A DNA stretch of 64,000 bases, taken from positions 1-64,000 of the forward strand of contig JAEWYT010000170.1 in the NCBI GenBank assembly GCA_023458595.1, given 5' to 3'. Under the pieces are notes generated by a model, which worked only from the letters and a program-made list of their open reading frames with translations, was not told where the DNA came from and did no database searches. The position numbers were made by a program, and so were the translations under genes. Source of the DNA: Pseudomonadota bacterium. Lineage in GTDB: Bacteria > Pseudomonadota > Alphaproteobacteria > Rhizobiales > Tepidamorphaceae. Positions 44,585-53,894 of the stretch are shown here, piece after piece. How positions within the stretch are numbered: the stretch's first letter is position 1; each line of letters opens with the position of its first letter.

Positions 44585-45598
44585 ATGACGAGCGTCGAGA
44601 GCCAATCCGTGATCATGCCCGACGGCCGGTCGGTCGAGGAGACCGTCGCGAGCCTGCGCGCCGGCGACCGGGCGACGCTCGCGCGCGCGATCACGCTGAT
44701 CGAGTCGCGCAAGCCGGCCCATCGCGGCGCGGCGGCGGCCCTCCTGCAGGCGTTGCTGCCTTTCACCGGCGAGGCCTGGCGGGTCGGCATCACCGGCGTG
44801 CCGGGCGTCGGCAAGTCGACCGCCATCGACCAGATCGGCATCAACCTGACCGAAGCCGGCCAGAAGGTCGCGGTCCTCGCCGTCGATCCTTCCTCTCGGC
44901 GCACCGGCGGCTCGATCCTCGGCGACAAGACGCGCATGGCCCGCCTCGCCGTCGACCCGAACGCCTTCATCCGCCCCTCGCCGAGCGCCGGCACGCTGGG
45001 CGGCGTCGCCGCGCGCACCCGCGAGACCATGCTCGTCTGCGAGGCGGCCGGCTTCGACGTGGTGATCGTCGAGACGGTCGGCACCGGCCAGTCGGAGACG
45101 GCGGTCGCCGACATGGTCGACGTCTTCGTGGTCCTCGCGCTGCCGGGCGCCGGCGACGAGCTCCAGGGCATCAAGAAGGGCATCCTCGAGATCGCCGACA
45201 TCATCGCCGTCAACAAGGCGGACGGCGACAACGCCAAGCGTGCCGGCCAGGCCGCCGCCTCGCTGCGCGCGGCCCTGCACATCCTGACCCCGGCGAGCCC
45301 GAACTGGAGCCCGCCGGTGCTCGCCGTGTCGGGCCTGTCGAACGTCGGCCTCGACAGGCTGTGGGTCGAGATCGGCGCCCATCGCGCGACCATGCAGGCC
45401 TCCGGCGAGTTCGACGAGCGCCGCGCCGCCCAGCGCGTCAAGTGGATGTGGGCGATGCTGGAGGAGCGGCTCCTCGACCGGCTGCGCTCCGATCCGCACG
45501 TGTCCTCGCGTATCGATGCGCTGGAAGCAGAGGTCCGCGCCGGCCGCCTCGCCCCCACGGCGGCGGTCGAGAAGATCGCCCCGGCGCTCGGGGCGTGA
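44585..45598 (+). CDS. meaB: Methylmalonyl-CoA mutase-associated GTPase
   Basis: A 337-residue G3E-type P-loop GTPase that protects and reactivates the mutase by gating cobalamin loading. Walker A GVPGVGKST at about 78-86; VLAVDPSSRRTGGSILGDKTRM, the Walker B/switch ETVGTGQSE and base-specificity motif NKAD are all intact. The frame stays open 21 bp upstream; the ATG at 44585 fits the family start. It follows the mutase genes after two small envelope genes and is 8 bp from the pyroglutamyl peptidase gene. Confidence 0.95.
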   Translation: MTSVESQSVIMPDGRSVEETVASLRAGDRATLARAITLIESRKPAHRGAAAALLQALLPFTGEAWRVGITGVPGVGKSTAIDQIGINLTEAGQKVAVLAVDPSSRRTGGSILGDKTRMARLAVDPNAFIRPSPSAGTLGGVAARTRETMLVCEAAGFDVVIVETVGTGQSETAVADMVDVFVVLALPGAGDELQGIKKGILEIADIIAVNKADGDNAKRAGQAAASLRAALHILTPASPNWSPPVLAVSGLSNVGLDRLWVEIGAHRATMQASGEFDERRAAQRVKWMWAMLEERLLDRLRSDPHVSSRIDALEAEVRAGRLAPTAAVEKIAPALGA

Positions 45599-45606
45599 GG
45601 AGGATC

Positions 45607-46254
45607 ATGGCCGGACCCCGCATCCTTCTCACCGGCTTCTCATCCTTCCCCGGCGCGCCGCGCAATCCGACGGAGGAGCTGATCGACGCGCTCGACGTCA
45701 TGCGGCTCGCGCGCCGCCTCCACATCGATCTGGCCGCCACGGTCCTGCCGACCGAGTACGCGGCTGTGGCCGAGATCGTCCCGCAGCTCTGGAAGGAGCT
45801 GAAGCCGGACGCCGCGATCCATCTCGGCCTGCACGGCCGGGCGCGCACGGTGCGCGTCGAGACCAAGGCGGCGAACGTCGCCGCGCCGTTCCGGCCCGAC
45901 GCCGCCGGCTTCATGCCAGACCGCCCGACGATCGAGCGGGACGGACCCGCCTATCGCAATGTCACGCTGCCGGCGGTGCCTCTCGTCGTCGCGCTCAACC
46001 GGGCCGGCGTGCCGGCGCGCGCGTCGCCGGATGCCGGCGGCTATCTGTGCAACTATGCGACCTGGGTGTCGCTGGCCTGCGCGGCCGGCAGGAAGGGAAG
46101 GCCAAAGGGTCTCGCGGGCTTCGTGCACGTGCCCTGGCCGGCGGAAGTGAGCGCCCCGCGCGCGCGGTCCGGACGCCCGGGCTGGACCGCGCTGTCACTG
46201 GCCGTCGAGACCGCTGTCGCGGTCGGCGCCCGTGCGGCACGACGGAACGCCTAG
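45607..46254 (+). CDS. pcp: Pyroglutamyl peptidase I
   Basis: A 215-residue cytosolic cysteine peptidase (family C15) that removes N-terminal pyroglutamate from peptides. The catalytic triad is legible: Glu85 in RVETKAAN, Cys148 in GGYLCNYATW, His174 in FVHVPW. N-terminal ILLTGFSSFPGAPRNPTEE is diagnostic. It follows meaB by 8 bp with an AGGA site, so it is likely in the same transcript. Its last four bases overlap the stop of the convergent DUF1963 gene. Confidence 0.93.
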   Translation: MAGPRILLTGFSSFPGAPRNPTEELIDALDVMRLARRLHIDLAATVLPTEYAAVAEIVPQLWKELKPDAAIHLGLHGRARTVRVETKAANVAAPFRPDAAGFMPDRPTIERDGPAYRNVTLPAVPLVVALNRAGVPARASPDAGGYLCNYATWVSLACAAGRKGRPKGLAGFVHVPWPAEVSAPRARSGRPGWTALSLAVETAVAVGARAARRNA

Positions 46255-48203
46255 CCGCCGCAGGTGAAGCCCCACACCTTGTCGAAGGCGAGCGCCTTCA
46301 GATCGTCCGGCTTGATCCAGAATTCCGCTTCGCCGACGTCGCAGAGCATCAGGCCGGTGCCGTAGTCGCTCCGGAGCTGCAGCAGGCAGATGTTCTCGTG
46401 GCCCACGGGCTGCGGCGCCTGCGTCGACGGCAGGTAGCCGAACATCTGGTGGATCTCGATGTTGAGCCTCGGCGAGCCGTCTGCTTCCTTGCGGGTGCGC
46501 TCGGCGTAGACCGGCGCATGGTCTTCCGCCTGGTACTCGAAGACCTCCGGGGGCAGAGCGGCCGCCAGAACCGGATCGGAGCCGGCCCGGATGGCGAGTT
46601 CCCTGCAAACACGCGGGAGAATCCTCAGGAACGCCGCGTGCCAATGACGGGTGCGGGCCTGGTCGGAATCCGAAGACGTCGTCGGCAGCGCGTTCAGCCA
46701 GGCGATGAAGGCCGCCGCCTCGTCGCCGCTCGGCCGGGCGGCCGGCTCCATCGCTTCGACGGCGGCGAGCATCGCCCGTGTCTGTTCCTGCCATTGTTCG
46801 GGGAAGCGGTTTGCGGGGTTTTTCAGGATCGCGCGGATCGTCAGCGCCATCGTCAGCGCGACCCAGGGATAGTCGAGCGACTGCTCCGGCCTGACGATCG
46901 TTACGTCGACGCCGTCCATCTTGACCGTATCGAAGTCGATCGGCGGTTCCGGGCGCTCCGGCCCGAGCGGCGGAATGCCGGTGGCGGCCGTCACCTGCCG
47001 GGCGCGGAACTTGCGGTATTCTTCCTGGTAGGGCACTGCGCCGCCGAGCGGAATCTCGCCCCGCCGAAAGGCCCCGGCCGACGGAACGGAGGTGATCGCA
47101 TAGCCTCGGAGCGGCCAGGACGGATAGATCGTCCGCTGCTGCTCTCCGTCGAGCGTGTACTCCCGATCGAACTCGCAGTACCCGTCCATGATGGGCCGCA
47201 TGTCGTGCGGCGGCTCGGTCGGAACACCGGCGGACTCCGGATCATAGATGACCTGAACGTCGTTCCGCGGATCGTAGACGGCCCGCCCCTCGTCGCGCGG
47301 ATCTTCGTCGCCGCCCCAGAGCATCTCCTCGTCGACGCGGGCGAAGAACAGAAGCGTCCCCGCCTTCGGCATCGCCTCCGGGAGCCAGGGCATTTCGCCG
47401 AGATCGATCTGCGCCAGGAAGTGGAGCGGCACATTTGCGGAGCTGTGATCCTCGTCGGAGACGGTGCGCGGCCAGGGGCAATCCGCCGGCAGGTCCGGAA
47501 GGCCGCCGAAACGGCTGCGGGGCGAGACCTCGATCGGAGGCGGATAGGGACGGACGAGGGCCAGCGCCGGCTCGCCGAACCGGGAGACGATCTCGCCGAA
47601 ATCGTCGATCCCGCCGGTGTCGGGCGGCGGGGCCGCCGACGACGGCGCCGGTTCCTTGCCGTCGTCGGCTGCCACTTCCCGGAGGGTCTGCGCCATGTGG
47701 GCACGCGTCGCAGCGGTGATTTCCGCCTCGCGGGCTTTCGAGATACCGGGTGAGCCCTCCGCGGCCGGGGCCGAAGAAACCTCGGCCGAAGGCTCGGAAT
47801 GCGGGGCCGCCGGCGGCGATTGGACGGCCGCCTGCGCGCCGGACTTGCGCATCATCTGCTCGATCCGCGCTCGCGCGGCATCGCCGATATCCGGTTGGTC
47901 CGACTTGGCCCTGGGCGAGCGCCTGGCCGCCGGTTTCGTGGCCGTCTTGGCAGCCCGTGCGCTGGCCGGTTGCCCGTCGGTATCGCCGCTTTTCTTCTCC
48001 GAGAAGGAGCCGACGAGCTGGATGAACCCGTTGACGATCAGCGCGATCGATACGGCGGCGATGATCCAGATGTGCGTGGCGACATCGGCGACGCAGTCAC
48101 CGCGGAACGGCAGGCATCCCCTGGCGATCGACAGTCCGCTGATACTGAAGAACAGGCCGCCGAACGCGAAGCTGACCACGGCCTTCGTGCGTTTTCCGAG
48201 CAT
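46251..48203 (-). CDS. Membrane-anchored DUF1963 (YwqG-like) protein
   Basis: A 650-residue protein. Residues about 10-30 and 45-70 form two membrane helices around a short loop with two cysteines. A 110-residue Ala/Pro/Ser-rich linker follows. From about residue 190 comes a DUF1963 domain (ALALVRPYPPPIEVSPRSRFGGLPDLPADCPWP, PLHFLAQIDL, GTLLFFARVD...), ending GHENICLLQLRSDYGTGLMLCDVGEAEFWI. Typical DUF1963 proteins are soluble and 250-300 residues long, so the anchor and linker are unusual. The ATG at 48203 is preferred over an upstream TTG. Function unknown. Confidence 0.85.
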   Translation of the reverse strand: MLGKRTKAVVSFAFGGLFFSISGLSIARGCLPFRGDCVADVATHIWIIAAVSIALIVNGFIQLVGSFSEKKSGDTDGQPASARAAKTATKPAARRSPRAKSDQPDIGDAARARIEQMMRKSGAQAAVQSPPAAPHSEPSAEVSSAPAAEGSPGISKAREAEITAATRAHMAQTLREVAADDGKEPAPSSAAPPPDTGGIDDFGEIVSRFGEPALALVRPYPPPIEVSPRSRFGGLPDLPADCPWPRTVSDEDHSSANVPLHFLAQIDLGEMPWLPEAMPKAGTLLFFARVDEEMLWGGDEDPRDEGRAVYDPRNDVQVIYDPESAGVPTEPPHDMRPIMDGYCEFDREYTLDGEQQRTIYPSWPLRGYAITSVPSAGAFRRGEIPLGGAVPYQEEYRKFRARQVTAATGIPPLGPERPEPPIDFDTVKMDGVDVTIVRPEQSLDYPWVALTMALTIRAILKNPANRFPEQWQEQTRAMLAAVEAMEPAARPSGDEAAAFIAWLNALPTTSSDSDQARTRHWHAAFLRILPRVCRELAIRAGSDPVLAAALPPEVFEYQAEDHAPVYAERTRKEADGSPRLNIEIHQMFGYLPSTQAPQPVGHENICLLQLRSDYGTGLMLCDVGEAEFWIKPDDLKALAFDKVWGFTCGG

Positions 48204-48325
48204 TGGCGCATCCCCGGTTGCGGAAGGCGACAATCGCTCGAAATCGCGGAAATGGGGTTAACGGACGGGCGCCAATACGTCGGAGAACCCGATTTCCCGG
48301 ATTCCCGGCGACAGAAAGCCGGGAG

Positions 48326-48348
48326 GCGGGGGCAACAGGCGCCCCCGC
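48326..48348 (-). terminator. Hairpin downstream of the glutaryl-CoA dehydrogenase gene
   Basis: GCGGGGGC / AACAGGC / GCCCCCGC stem, 17 bp past the stop codon of the minus-strand gene. No T run follows on the minus strand, so a terminator role is only probable. Confidence 0.4.
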
Positions 48349-48364
48349 ACAGGCAAAAACAGGA

Positions 48365-49582
48365 TCAGAAGAACGACTGGATGCCGGTCTGCGCGCGGCC
48401 GAGGATCAGCGCGTGGACGTCGTGCGTGCCCTCGTAGGTGTTCACCGTTTCCAGGTTCGTCAGGTGCCGCATGACGTGGAACTCGTCGGCGATGCCGTTG
48501 CCGCCGTGCATGTCGCGGGCCATGCGGGCGATGTCGAGCGACTTGCCGCAGTTGTTGCGCTTGACGATCGAGATCATCTCGGGCGCCACCTTGCCCTCGT
48601 CGAACAGGCGGCCGACGCGAAGCGAGCCCTGCAGGCCGAGCGCGATCTCGGTCTGCATGTCGGCGAGCTTCTTCTGGATGAGCTGGTTGGCGGCGAGCGG
48701 CCGGCCGAACTGCTTGCGGTCGAGCGTGTACTGGCGTGCCGCGTGCCAGCAGAACTCGGCGGCGCCGAGCGCGCCCCACGAGATGCCGTAGCGGGCGCGG
48801 TTGAGGCAGCCGAACGGACCCTTCAGGCCCGACACGTTCGGCAGCAGGTTCTCTTCCGGCACCTCGACGTTGTCCATGACGATCTCGCCGGTGATCGAGG
48901 CGCGGAGCGACAGCTTGCCCTCGATCTTCGGGCAGGAGAGGCCCTTCATGCCCTTTTCGAGGATGAAGCCGCGGATCTCGTTGTTGTGGGCGGAGGACTT
49001 CGCCCAGACGACCATCACGTCGGCGATCGGCGAGTTGGAGATCCACATCTTCGCGCCGGTCAGGCGATAGCCGCCGTCCGTCTTCTCGGCCCGCGTCACC
49101 ATGCCGCCGGGGTCGGAGCCGTGGTCGGGCTCGGTCAGGCCGAAGCAGCCGACCCACTCGCCCGAGGCGAGCTTCGGCAGGTACTTCTTGCGCTGGCTCT
49201 CGTCGCCGTAGGCGTAGATCGGGTACATCACCAGCGAGGCCTGCACGCTCATCATCGAGCGGTAGCCGGAATCGACACGCTCCACCTCGCGGGCGACCAG
49301 GCCGTAGGAGACGTAGCCCGCGCCGACCCCGCCGTACTCGTCGGGGATGGTGACGCCGAGCAGGCCGAGCTCGCCCATCTCGTTGAAGATCGCCCGGTCG
49401 GTCTTCTCGTGGCGATAGGCCTCGAGAATGCGCGGCATCAGCTTCTCCTGCGCGTAGGCGTGCGCGGTGTCGCGGATCATCCGCTCGTCCTCGGTGAGCT
49501 GATCCTCGAGCAGGAAGGGGTCTTCCCAGACGAACTTGGCGTAGCTGGTCGGCGACGACTTCGCGCTGGCGGCGACGGACAT
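48365..49582 (-). CDS. gcdH: Glutaryl-CoA dehydrogenase
   Basis: A 405-residue FAD enzyme that oxidises and decarboxylates glutaryl-CoA to crotonyl-CoA (lysine/tryptophan breakdown). Family features: [47 protein letters not shown], and the catalytic base Glu384 in [20 protein letters not shown]. The length fits the bacterial enzymes. An AGGAAAAGCCCC stretch precedes the start. It stands alone between the DUF1963 gene and a region with an AT-rich palindrome that may be its operator. Confidence 0.94.
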   Translation of the reverse strand: MSVAASAKSSPTSYAKFVWEDPFLLEDQLTEDERMIRDTAHAYAQEKLMPRILEAYRHEKTDRAIFNEMGELGLLGVTIPDEYGGVGAGYVSYGLVAREVERVDSGYRSMMSVQASLVMYPIYAYGDESQRKKYLPKLASGEWVGCFGLTEPDHGSDPGGMVTRAEKTDGGYRLTGAKMWISNSPIADVMVVWAKSSAHNNEIRGFILEKGMKGLSCPKIEGKLSLRASITGEIVMDNVEVPEENLLPNVSGLKGPFGCLNRARYGISWGALGAAEFCWHAARQYTLDRKQFGRPLAANQLIQKKLADMQTEIALGLQGSLRVGRLFDEGKVAPEMISIVKRNNCGKSLDIARMARDMHGGNGIADEFHVMRHLTNLETVNTYEGTHDVHALILGRAQTGIQSFF

Positions 49583-49995
49583 GGGGCTTTTCCTCGATCT
49601 TCTCTTGAACGGTCGGGCGCACCTCTAGCGCAACGCGGCCCGGATTTCGAGCCTTGCCTGCGCATCCGCGCCATGCGCGCGAAACCGGACGCGGGGGCGG
49701 GCGCCGGCAGAAGTATTTTACTCCTAAAATAATCCCGGAAGGGCCGCAATACCCGGCACGGCTTCCGGCGAGGGCGATGACGGCTCTCGTTCGGAGCAGA
49801 AGGCGATAACGTCTACCGGTCGATTTATGAGGTTGTTGTTGCTGGTCAGGGACGTAGACACGCCGATGCTGTTTGCCGACAACCGGCGCGTGCCGGACCG
49901 ATCGGCGGAAACGCGGGAAGCAGCAGGCCGACAACGGGCTTCAAGCGCATGAGCGCGGCCGGAACGAACGCGAGCGAGCCGAAAGCCGTCGCTCC
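49583..49995. other. 413-bp intergenic region upstream of gcdH
   Basis: No convincing gene. A 41-codon frame at about 49827-49952 (MRLLLLVRDVDTP...) lacks coding-like composition or a ribosome site. The notable element is the AT-rich palindrome at 49714-49731; the remainder is ordinary GC-rich spacer that ends at the stop of a small exported protein gene. Confidence 0.6.
49714..49731. promoter_or_regulatory. AT-rich inverted repeat upstream of gcdH
   Basis: TATTTTACTCCTAAAATA: exact 7-bp arms around CTCC, 132 bp upstream of the gcdH start, standing out in very GC-rich DNA. Candidate operator for an unlinked regulator. Confidence 0.45.
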
Positions 49996-50391
49996 CTAGG
50001 AGCTGCAGCTCACCTGGACGACGAAGCCGGAATTGGCCGGCTTGCCGGCCTTGTTGAAGGTGTACACCCTGATCTGTGCGGGCTGTCCGCCGACCGGCTG
50101 CACCGAAGCCTGGCCGCCCTTCTTGCCGACCGGGCTCGCCGTATAGGCGCAGCTATTGACCGGACGGCTGAACACGACGAGATAGCTGCCCTTCTTCAGC
50201 CTCGTCGAGCTCTGCACGCCGGAACTGCGCGTCGTCGTCCCGCTTTTGGCGACGACCGCGCTGAAGGCCGCGAAACCGTAACTCTGGGCCGAAACCGTCG
50301 CGGTCCCGGTGAGCACCACGACTGCCGCCGCGGTCGCGAGCGCGACGGAACGAAGTCCCGCGCGGCTGCTGGTGGACGAGGAAAGGGACAT
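49996..50391 (-). CDS. Small exported protein of unknown family
   Basis: A 131-residue protein. Polar N-terminus MSLSSSTSSRAGLRSVALA, hydrophobic core ATAAAVVVLTGTATVSA and a cleavage site before QSYGF. The mature domain of about 95 residues has a beta-rich look: SSGVQSSTRLKKGSYLVVFSRPV, CAYTASPVG and a C-terminal NSGFVVQVSCSS, with two cysteines. This SGV..S.R...G.Y.V.F.R...F...V.C pattern also occurs in the neighbour at 50679-50954 and in uncharacterised secreted proteins of other bacteria. GAGGA precedes the ATG at 50391. Function unknown. Confidence 0.75.
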   Translation of the reverse strand: MSLSSSTSSRAGLRSVALATAAAVVVLTGTATVSAQSYGFAAFSAVVAKSGTTTRSSGVQSSTRLKKGSYLVVFSRPVNSCAYTASPVGKKGGQASVQPVGGQPAQIRVYTFNKAGKPANSGFVVQVSCSS

Positions 50392-50678
50392 CTCGGATCC
50401 TCCGTTAGGGAAGTTCGACGACTCGGACGAATGCACCAACTGGGTTTCCGCAGAATGGCGAGCGCGGTCGATTGAGGTATCAATTGTTTCGCGGCGCGCC
50501 GCTATCCGGCGGCGATGCGCGTTTCCGGTCGCGGCCGGGCGGTCTCCGCGCCGCGGCGGCGGGGCCGTTAACCATTCGATAACGGCAGCCGGCGTATTAT
50601 TTTCGAGTCGATAGTCGCCTCCCGCCGTCGCGCAGCCTCCCAGCCCCTACTAAGCCCCGCGCGACGGCGGTTTTCCAT

Positions 50679-50954
50679 CTAGCTGCCGCAGAACAGGCTC
50701 AGCGAGAACGGGCGATCGAGCGCCGTGCCCGGCGGATACGGAGCAATCACCCGGATGCGATTTGTGTCCGGATTGCCGGGGCTGCTCACCTGAACCACAC
50801 CCCAGGACAGCGAGGAAGTGGAAGGGCTCGCGACGGTTGCCACCGGAACGGATTCCTGCAGATTTCTGTTGAAGAAGACGTAGTAGCCGCCCGTGCCGTA
50901 TCTTTCGGACGAAACGACCCCTGAGCCGCGAGCGAGCGTCCCGTCGCTGTTCAC
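50679..50954 (-). CDS. Paralogue fragment of the neighbouring small exported protein
   Basis: A 91-residue reading from a GTG. It aligns with the mature part of the protein at 49996-50391: SDGTLARGSGVVSSERYGTGGYYVFFNRN ... RPFSLSLFCGS. There is no signal peptide and no ribosome binding site before the GTG; the frame continues upstream without a start until it runs into the end of the oligopeptidase gene. So it may be a decayed or 5'-truncated copy, or be translated from a rare start codon upstream (for example ATT or CTG). Only one of the family's two cysteines is kept. Confidence 0.5.
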   Translation of the reverse strand: MNSDGTLARGSGVVSSERYGTGGYYVFFNRNLQESVPVATVASPSTSSLSWGVVQVSSPGNPDTNRIRVIAPYPPGTALDRPFSLSLFCGS

Positions 50955-51030
50955 CTGCGCCCGGAGAATTGCCGTGCCGAGCGTCTGGTCGGCCGCTTCG
51001 GCCTTCGGTCCGCTCGTTCGGGCGCCGAAA

Positions 51031-53127
51031 TCAGGCCTTCCCCGCGATCTTCAGCGCGAAGGCGTAGACCAGCGCGATTTCCTTCAGACGGTCGAAGCGG
51101 CCGGCGGCGCCGGCGTGGCCGGCCTCCATGTTGGTGCGCAGGAGGATCATGGAGTCCGACGTGTTGCAGGCGCGCAGCCTGGCGACCCACTTCGCCGGCT
51201 CCCAGTAGGTGACGCGCGGGTCGGTGAGCCCGCACAGCGCCAGGATGTGCGGGTAGGCCTGCTCGCGCACGTTGTCGTAAGGCGAGTAGGCCGCGATCTG
51301 GTCGTATTCCTCCGCGCTCGCGATCGGGTTGCCCCATTCGGGCCATTCCGGCGGGGTGAGCGGCAGTGTGTCGTCGAGCATGGTGGCGAGCACGTCGACG
51401 AACGGCACTTCCGCGACGATGCCGAGGAACAGGTCCGGCGCCATGTTGGCGACCGCCCCCATCAGCATGCCGCCGGCCGAGCCGCCGTGGGCGACGATGC
51501 GCCCGCGCGCGGTGATGCCGGCCTCGGCGAGGTACTCGGCGACGGCGACGAAGTCGCGGAACGTGTTGGTTTTCTTCGCGCCCTTGCCGTCCCGGTACCA
51601 GTGGTAGCCCTTGTCCTTGCCGCCGCGGATATGGGCGATGGCGAAGACGAAGCCGCGATCGACCAGTGACAGCCAGTTGGTGTTGAAGGCGGCCGGCACC
51701 GAGATGCCGTAGGAGCCGTAGCCGTAGAGCAGGCACGGCGCCGAGCCGTCGAGCGCCGTGTCCTTCAGGGTGAGCAGGGTGACGGGCACGCTCTCGCCGT
51801 CCCAGGACGTCGCGTGCAGGCGGCGCACCAGGTAGCGGTCCGGATCGTGGCCGCTCGGCACCTCCTGGCTCTTGCGCAAGGTCCGTTCGCGCGTCTCCAT
51901 GTCGTAGTCGAAGACCTCCGCCGGCGTGCGCATGGAGGAGTAGCTGAAGCGTATCCCCGTCGTATCCCATTCGTAGCCCGCGAGCAGCCCGAGCGAATAG
52001 GCTTCCTCCCGGAAGGCGATGGCGTGCTCCTCGCCGTCGGAATAGCGGTGGACGACGATGCGCGGCAGCCCGTCCTCGCGCTCCAGTCGCACCAGGTGAT
52101 CGCGGTAGGAGACCACGTCGAGGATCAGCCGGCCCTCGCGATGGGGCACGAAATCGCGCCAGTTTTCCGGGCCCGGCGCGGCGAGCGGGCAGGTGACGAC
52201 CTTGAAGTCCTCCGCCCCGCCGTCGTTGGTCAGGATCACGAGCTCCTCGTCGCCGCCGCGCCCGGCATGGTGCTCGACGCTGTACTCGACCCCTTTCCGG
52301 CGGGGGGCGACCATCCTCGGCCCGCCCTCCGGCGCCGCGGCGTCGATCAGCCGGATCTCGGAGGTCTCGTGGTCGTGGGTGTCGATGACGACGAACCGGC
52401 CCGACTGCGTCTTGGAGACGCCGACGAAGAACCCGGCGTCGGCCTCCTCGTAGACCGTCACGTCGTCGTCCGGCGAGGTGCCGATCCTGTGGCGCATGAC
52501 CCGCTTCGGCCGGTGGTTGTCGTCGAGCCAGGTGTAGAACAGGCAGTCGCTGCCCGCCGACCACACCGCGCCCCCCGTCGTGCGCGGGATCGCGTCGGCG
52601 AAGTCCTCGCCGGAGGCGATGTCGCGGATGCGGATCGTGTAGAATTCCGAGCCCTTCTCGTCGACCGCGTACCAGATCAGCCGGTGGTCCGGGCTGTGGC
52701 CCGCGCCGGCGAGCCGGAAGAACGCCTTGCCGGCCGCCATGAAGTCGGCGTCGAGCAGCACCTCCTCCGCGCCGTCGCCGCCCGCCTCACGCGGCCGGCG
52801 CACGATCAGGGGGTGCTGCGCGCCGATCTCGTAGCGGGTCGCGTAGGCATAGGGCCCGTCGGGCGCCGGCACGGAGGAATCGTCCTCCTTGATGCGCCCG
52901 CGCATCTCGGTGAACAGGTGCTCCTGCAGCGCCTCGGTATGGGCCATCGCCTGCTCGGTCCAGGCGTTCTCGGCCTCCAGATAGGCGCGGATCGCCGGAT
53001 CGAGCACGGCTGGATCGTGCATCACCTGCTGCCAGTTCGGGTCCTTCAGCCAGGCATAGTCGTCGATCCGCTCGCGGCCGTGATGGACGGTGGTCTCGGG
53101 GCGGCGCTCGGCGATCGGTGCTGGCAT
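51031..53127 (-). CDS. ptrB: Oligopeptidase B (S9 prolyl oligopeptidase family)
   Basis: A 698-residue cytosolic serine peptidase that cuts short peptides after Lys/Arg. N-terminal seven-bladed propeller (about 75-410) and C-terminal alpha/beta hydrolase domain. Catalytic triad: Ser550 in GGSAGG, Asp636 in CGLTDPRV, His671 in EAGHAGAAGRF. The segment LLYGYGSYG...FAIAHIRGGKDKGYHWYRDGK is typical of oligopeptidase B rather than prolyl endopeptidase. It lies 104 bp downstream of msrB, on the same strand. Confidence 0.95.
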   Translation of the reverse strand: MPAPIAERRPETTVHHGRERIDDYAWLKDPNWQQVMHDPAVLDPAIRAYLEAENAWTEQAMAHTEALQEHLFTEMRGRIKEDDSSVPAPDGPYAYATRYEIGAQHPLIVRRPREAGGDGAEEVLLDADFMAAGKAFFRLAGAGHSPDHRLIWYAVDEKGSEFYTIRIRDIASGEDFADAIPRTTGGAVWSAGSDCLFYTWLDDNHRPKRVMRHRIGTSPDDDVTVYEEADAGFFVGVSKTQSGRFVVIDTHDHETSEIRLIDAAAPEGGPRMVAPRRKGVEYSVEHHAGRGGDEELVILTNDGGAEDFKVVTCPLAAPGPENWRDFVPHREGRLILDVVSYRDHLVRLEREDGLPRIVVHRYSDGEEHAIAFREEAYSLGLLAGYEWDTTGIRFSYSSMRTPAEVFDYDMETRERTLRKSQEVPSGHDPDRYLVRRLHATSWDGESVPVTLLTLKDTALDGSAPCLLYGYGSYGISVPAAFNTNWLSLVDRGFVFAIAHIRGGKDKGYHWYRDGKGAKKTNTFRDFVAVAEYLAEAGITARGRIVAHGGSAGGMLMGAVANMAPDLFLGIVAEVPFVDVLATMLDDTLPLTPPEWPEWGNPIASAEEYDQIAAYSPYDNVREQAYPHILALCGLTDPRVTYWEPAKWVARLRACNTSDSMILLRTNMEAGHAGAAGRFDRLKEIALVYAFALKIAGKA

Positions 53128-53231
53128 CGGGATACTCCGGGCAGGCCACAGGAAGGGTTCCCCGCAGGCTTACCGGTCCCGAAAAGGTTGGACAACCCCG
53201 TGGCTTGTCCCGGCGCAAGGGGGCGGGAGCG

Positions 53232-53654
53232 CTACTCCGCGTCCCCCTCCGGCATCTTCTTCAGCGCGTTGCCGTTCATGCAGTAGCGCAGGCCCGTCGG
53301 ATCGGGGCCGTCTGGGAAGACGTGGCCGAGATGGGCGTCGCACCTGGCGCAGCGCACCTCCGTGCGGCGCATGAACAGCGAGCGGTCCTCGTGCTCGCTC
53401 ACCGCCTCGCCGGCGACCGGCGCGTAGAAGCTCGGCCAGCCGGTGCCGGAATCGTATTTCGTCGCCGCGTCGAACAGCGGCGCCCCGCAGCAGACGCACA
53501 GATACGTGCCGGGGCCCTTGTCGTCCCAGTAGGGCCCGGTGAAGGCGCGCTCGGTGCCGTGCTCGCGGGTCACCTGGTACTGCTCGGGGGTGAGCTGATC
53601 GCGCCACTCCGCCTCGGACTTCTCGATCTTCGCACGGTCGGACGTGTCGGACAT
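53232..53654 (-). CDS. msrB: Peptide-methionine (R)-S-oxide reductase
   Basis: A 140-residue repair enzyme reducing methionine-R-sulfoxide in proteins. Zinc cysteines Cys53/Cys56 (CVCC) and Cys102/Cys105 (CARC), catalytic Cys125 in RYCMNG, and the [11 protein letters not shown] block are intact. No signal peptide, so cytosolic. The ATG at 53654 fits the family; the open frame upstream covers the divergent mrp promoter region and is not coding. Confidence 0.95.
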   Translation of the reverse strand: MSDTSDRAKIEKSEAEWRDQLTPEQYQVTREHGTERAFTGPYWDDKGPGTYLCVCCGAPLFDAATKYDSGTGWPSFYAPVAGEAVSEHEDRSLFMRRTEVRCARCDAHLGHVFPDGPDPTGLRYCMNGNALKKMPEGDAE

Positions 53655-53756
53655 GGCGCAGGCTCCTAGGCGACGGTTTCCCGTCGTACAAATAGGGCGC
53701 CGGACGGCCCGATGCCAAGGATCGTTGCGGCCTCGCGCGAATTTGACCGGTTTTGA

Positions 53757-53784
53757 TTGACGCCGCAGCGCCCCTTCGTATGTT
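53757..53784 (+). promoter_or_regulatory. Sigma70-like promoter candidate for the mrp operon
   Basis: TTGACG (53757-53762) and TATGTT (53779-53784) with 16-bp spacing, in the least GC-rich part of the msrB-mrpE gap, about 110 bp upstream of mrpE. Confidence 0.35.
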
Positions 53785-53894
53785 CGACTGCTGAAGATTG
53801 GAAGATTCGTTCGCGGTTTGAAGGCGTCGACTCGCGGGCGACGGGACGGCGGCAAGCGCCGTCGGCGATAGCCAGGCGGGGGTGTGGCCGAAAC

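Noticed and set aside
49827..49952. 41-codon frame MRLLLLVRDVDTP... upstream of gcdH
   Set aside because: No ribosome binding site, no conserved pattern, and the composition after the first 15 codons looks non-coding.
53757..53894. N-terminal extension of MrpE from an upstream in-frame start
   Set aside because: The extra 46 residues are basic and unlike the family, whose conserved hydrophobic start ([14 protein letters not shown]) matches the ATG at 53895. The interval is also the promoter region.
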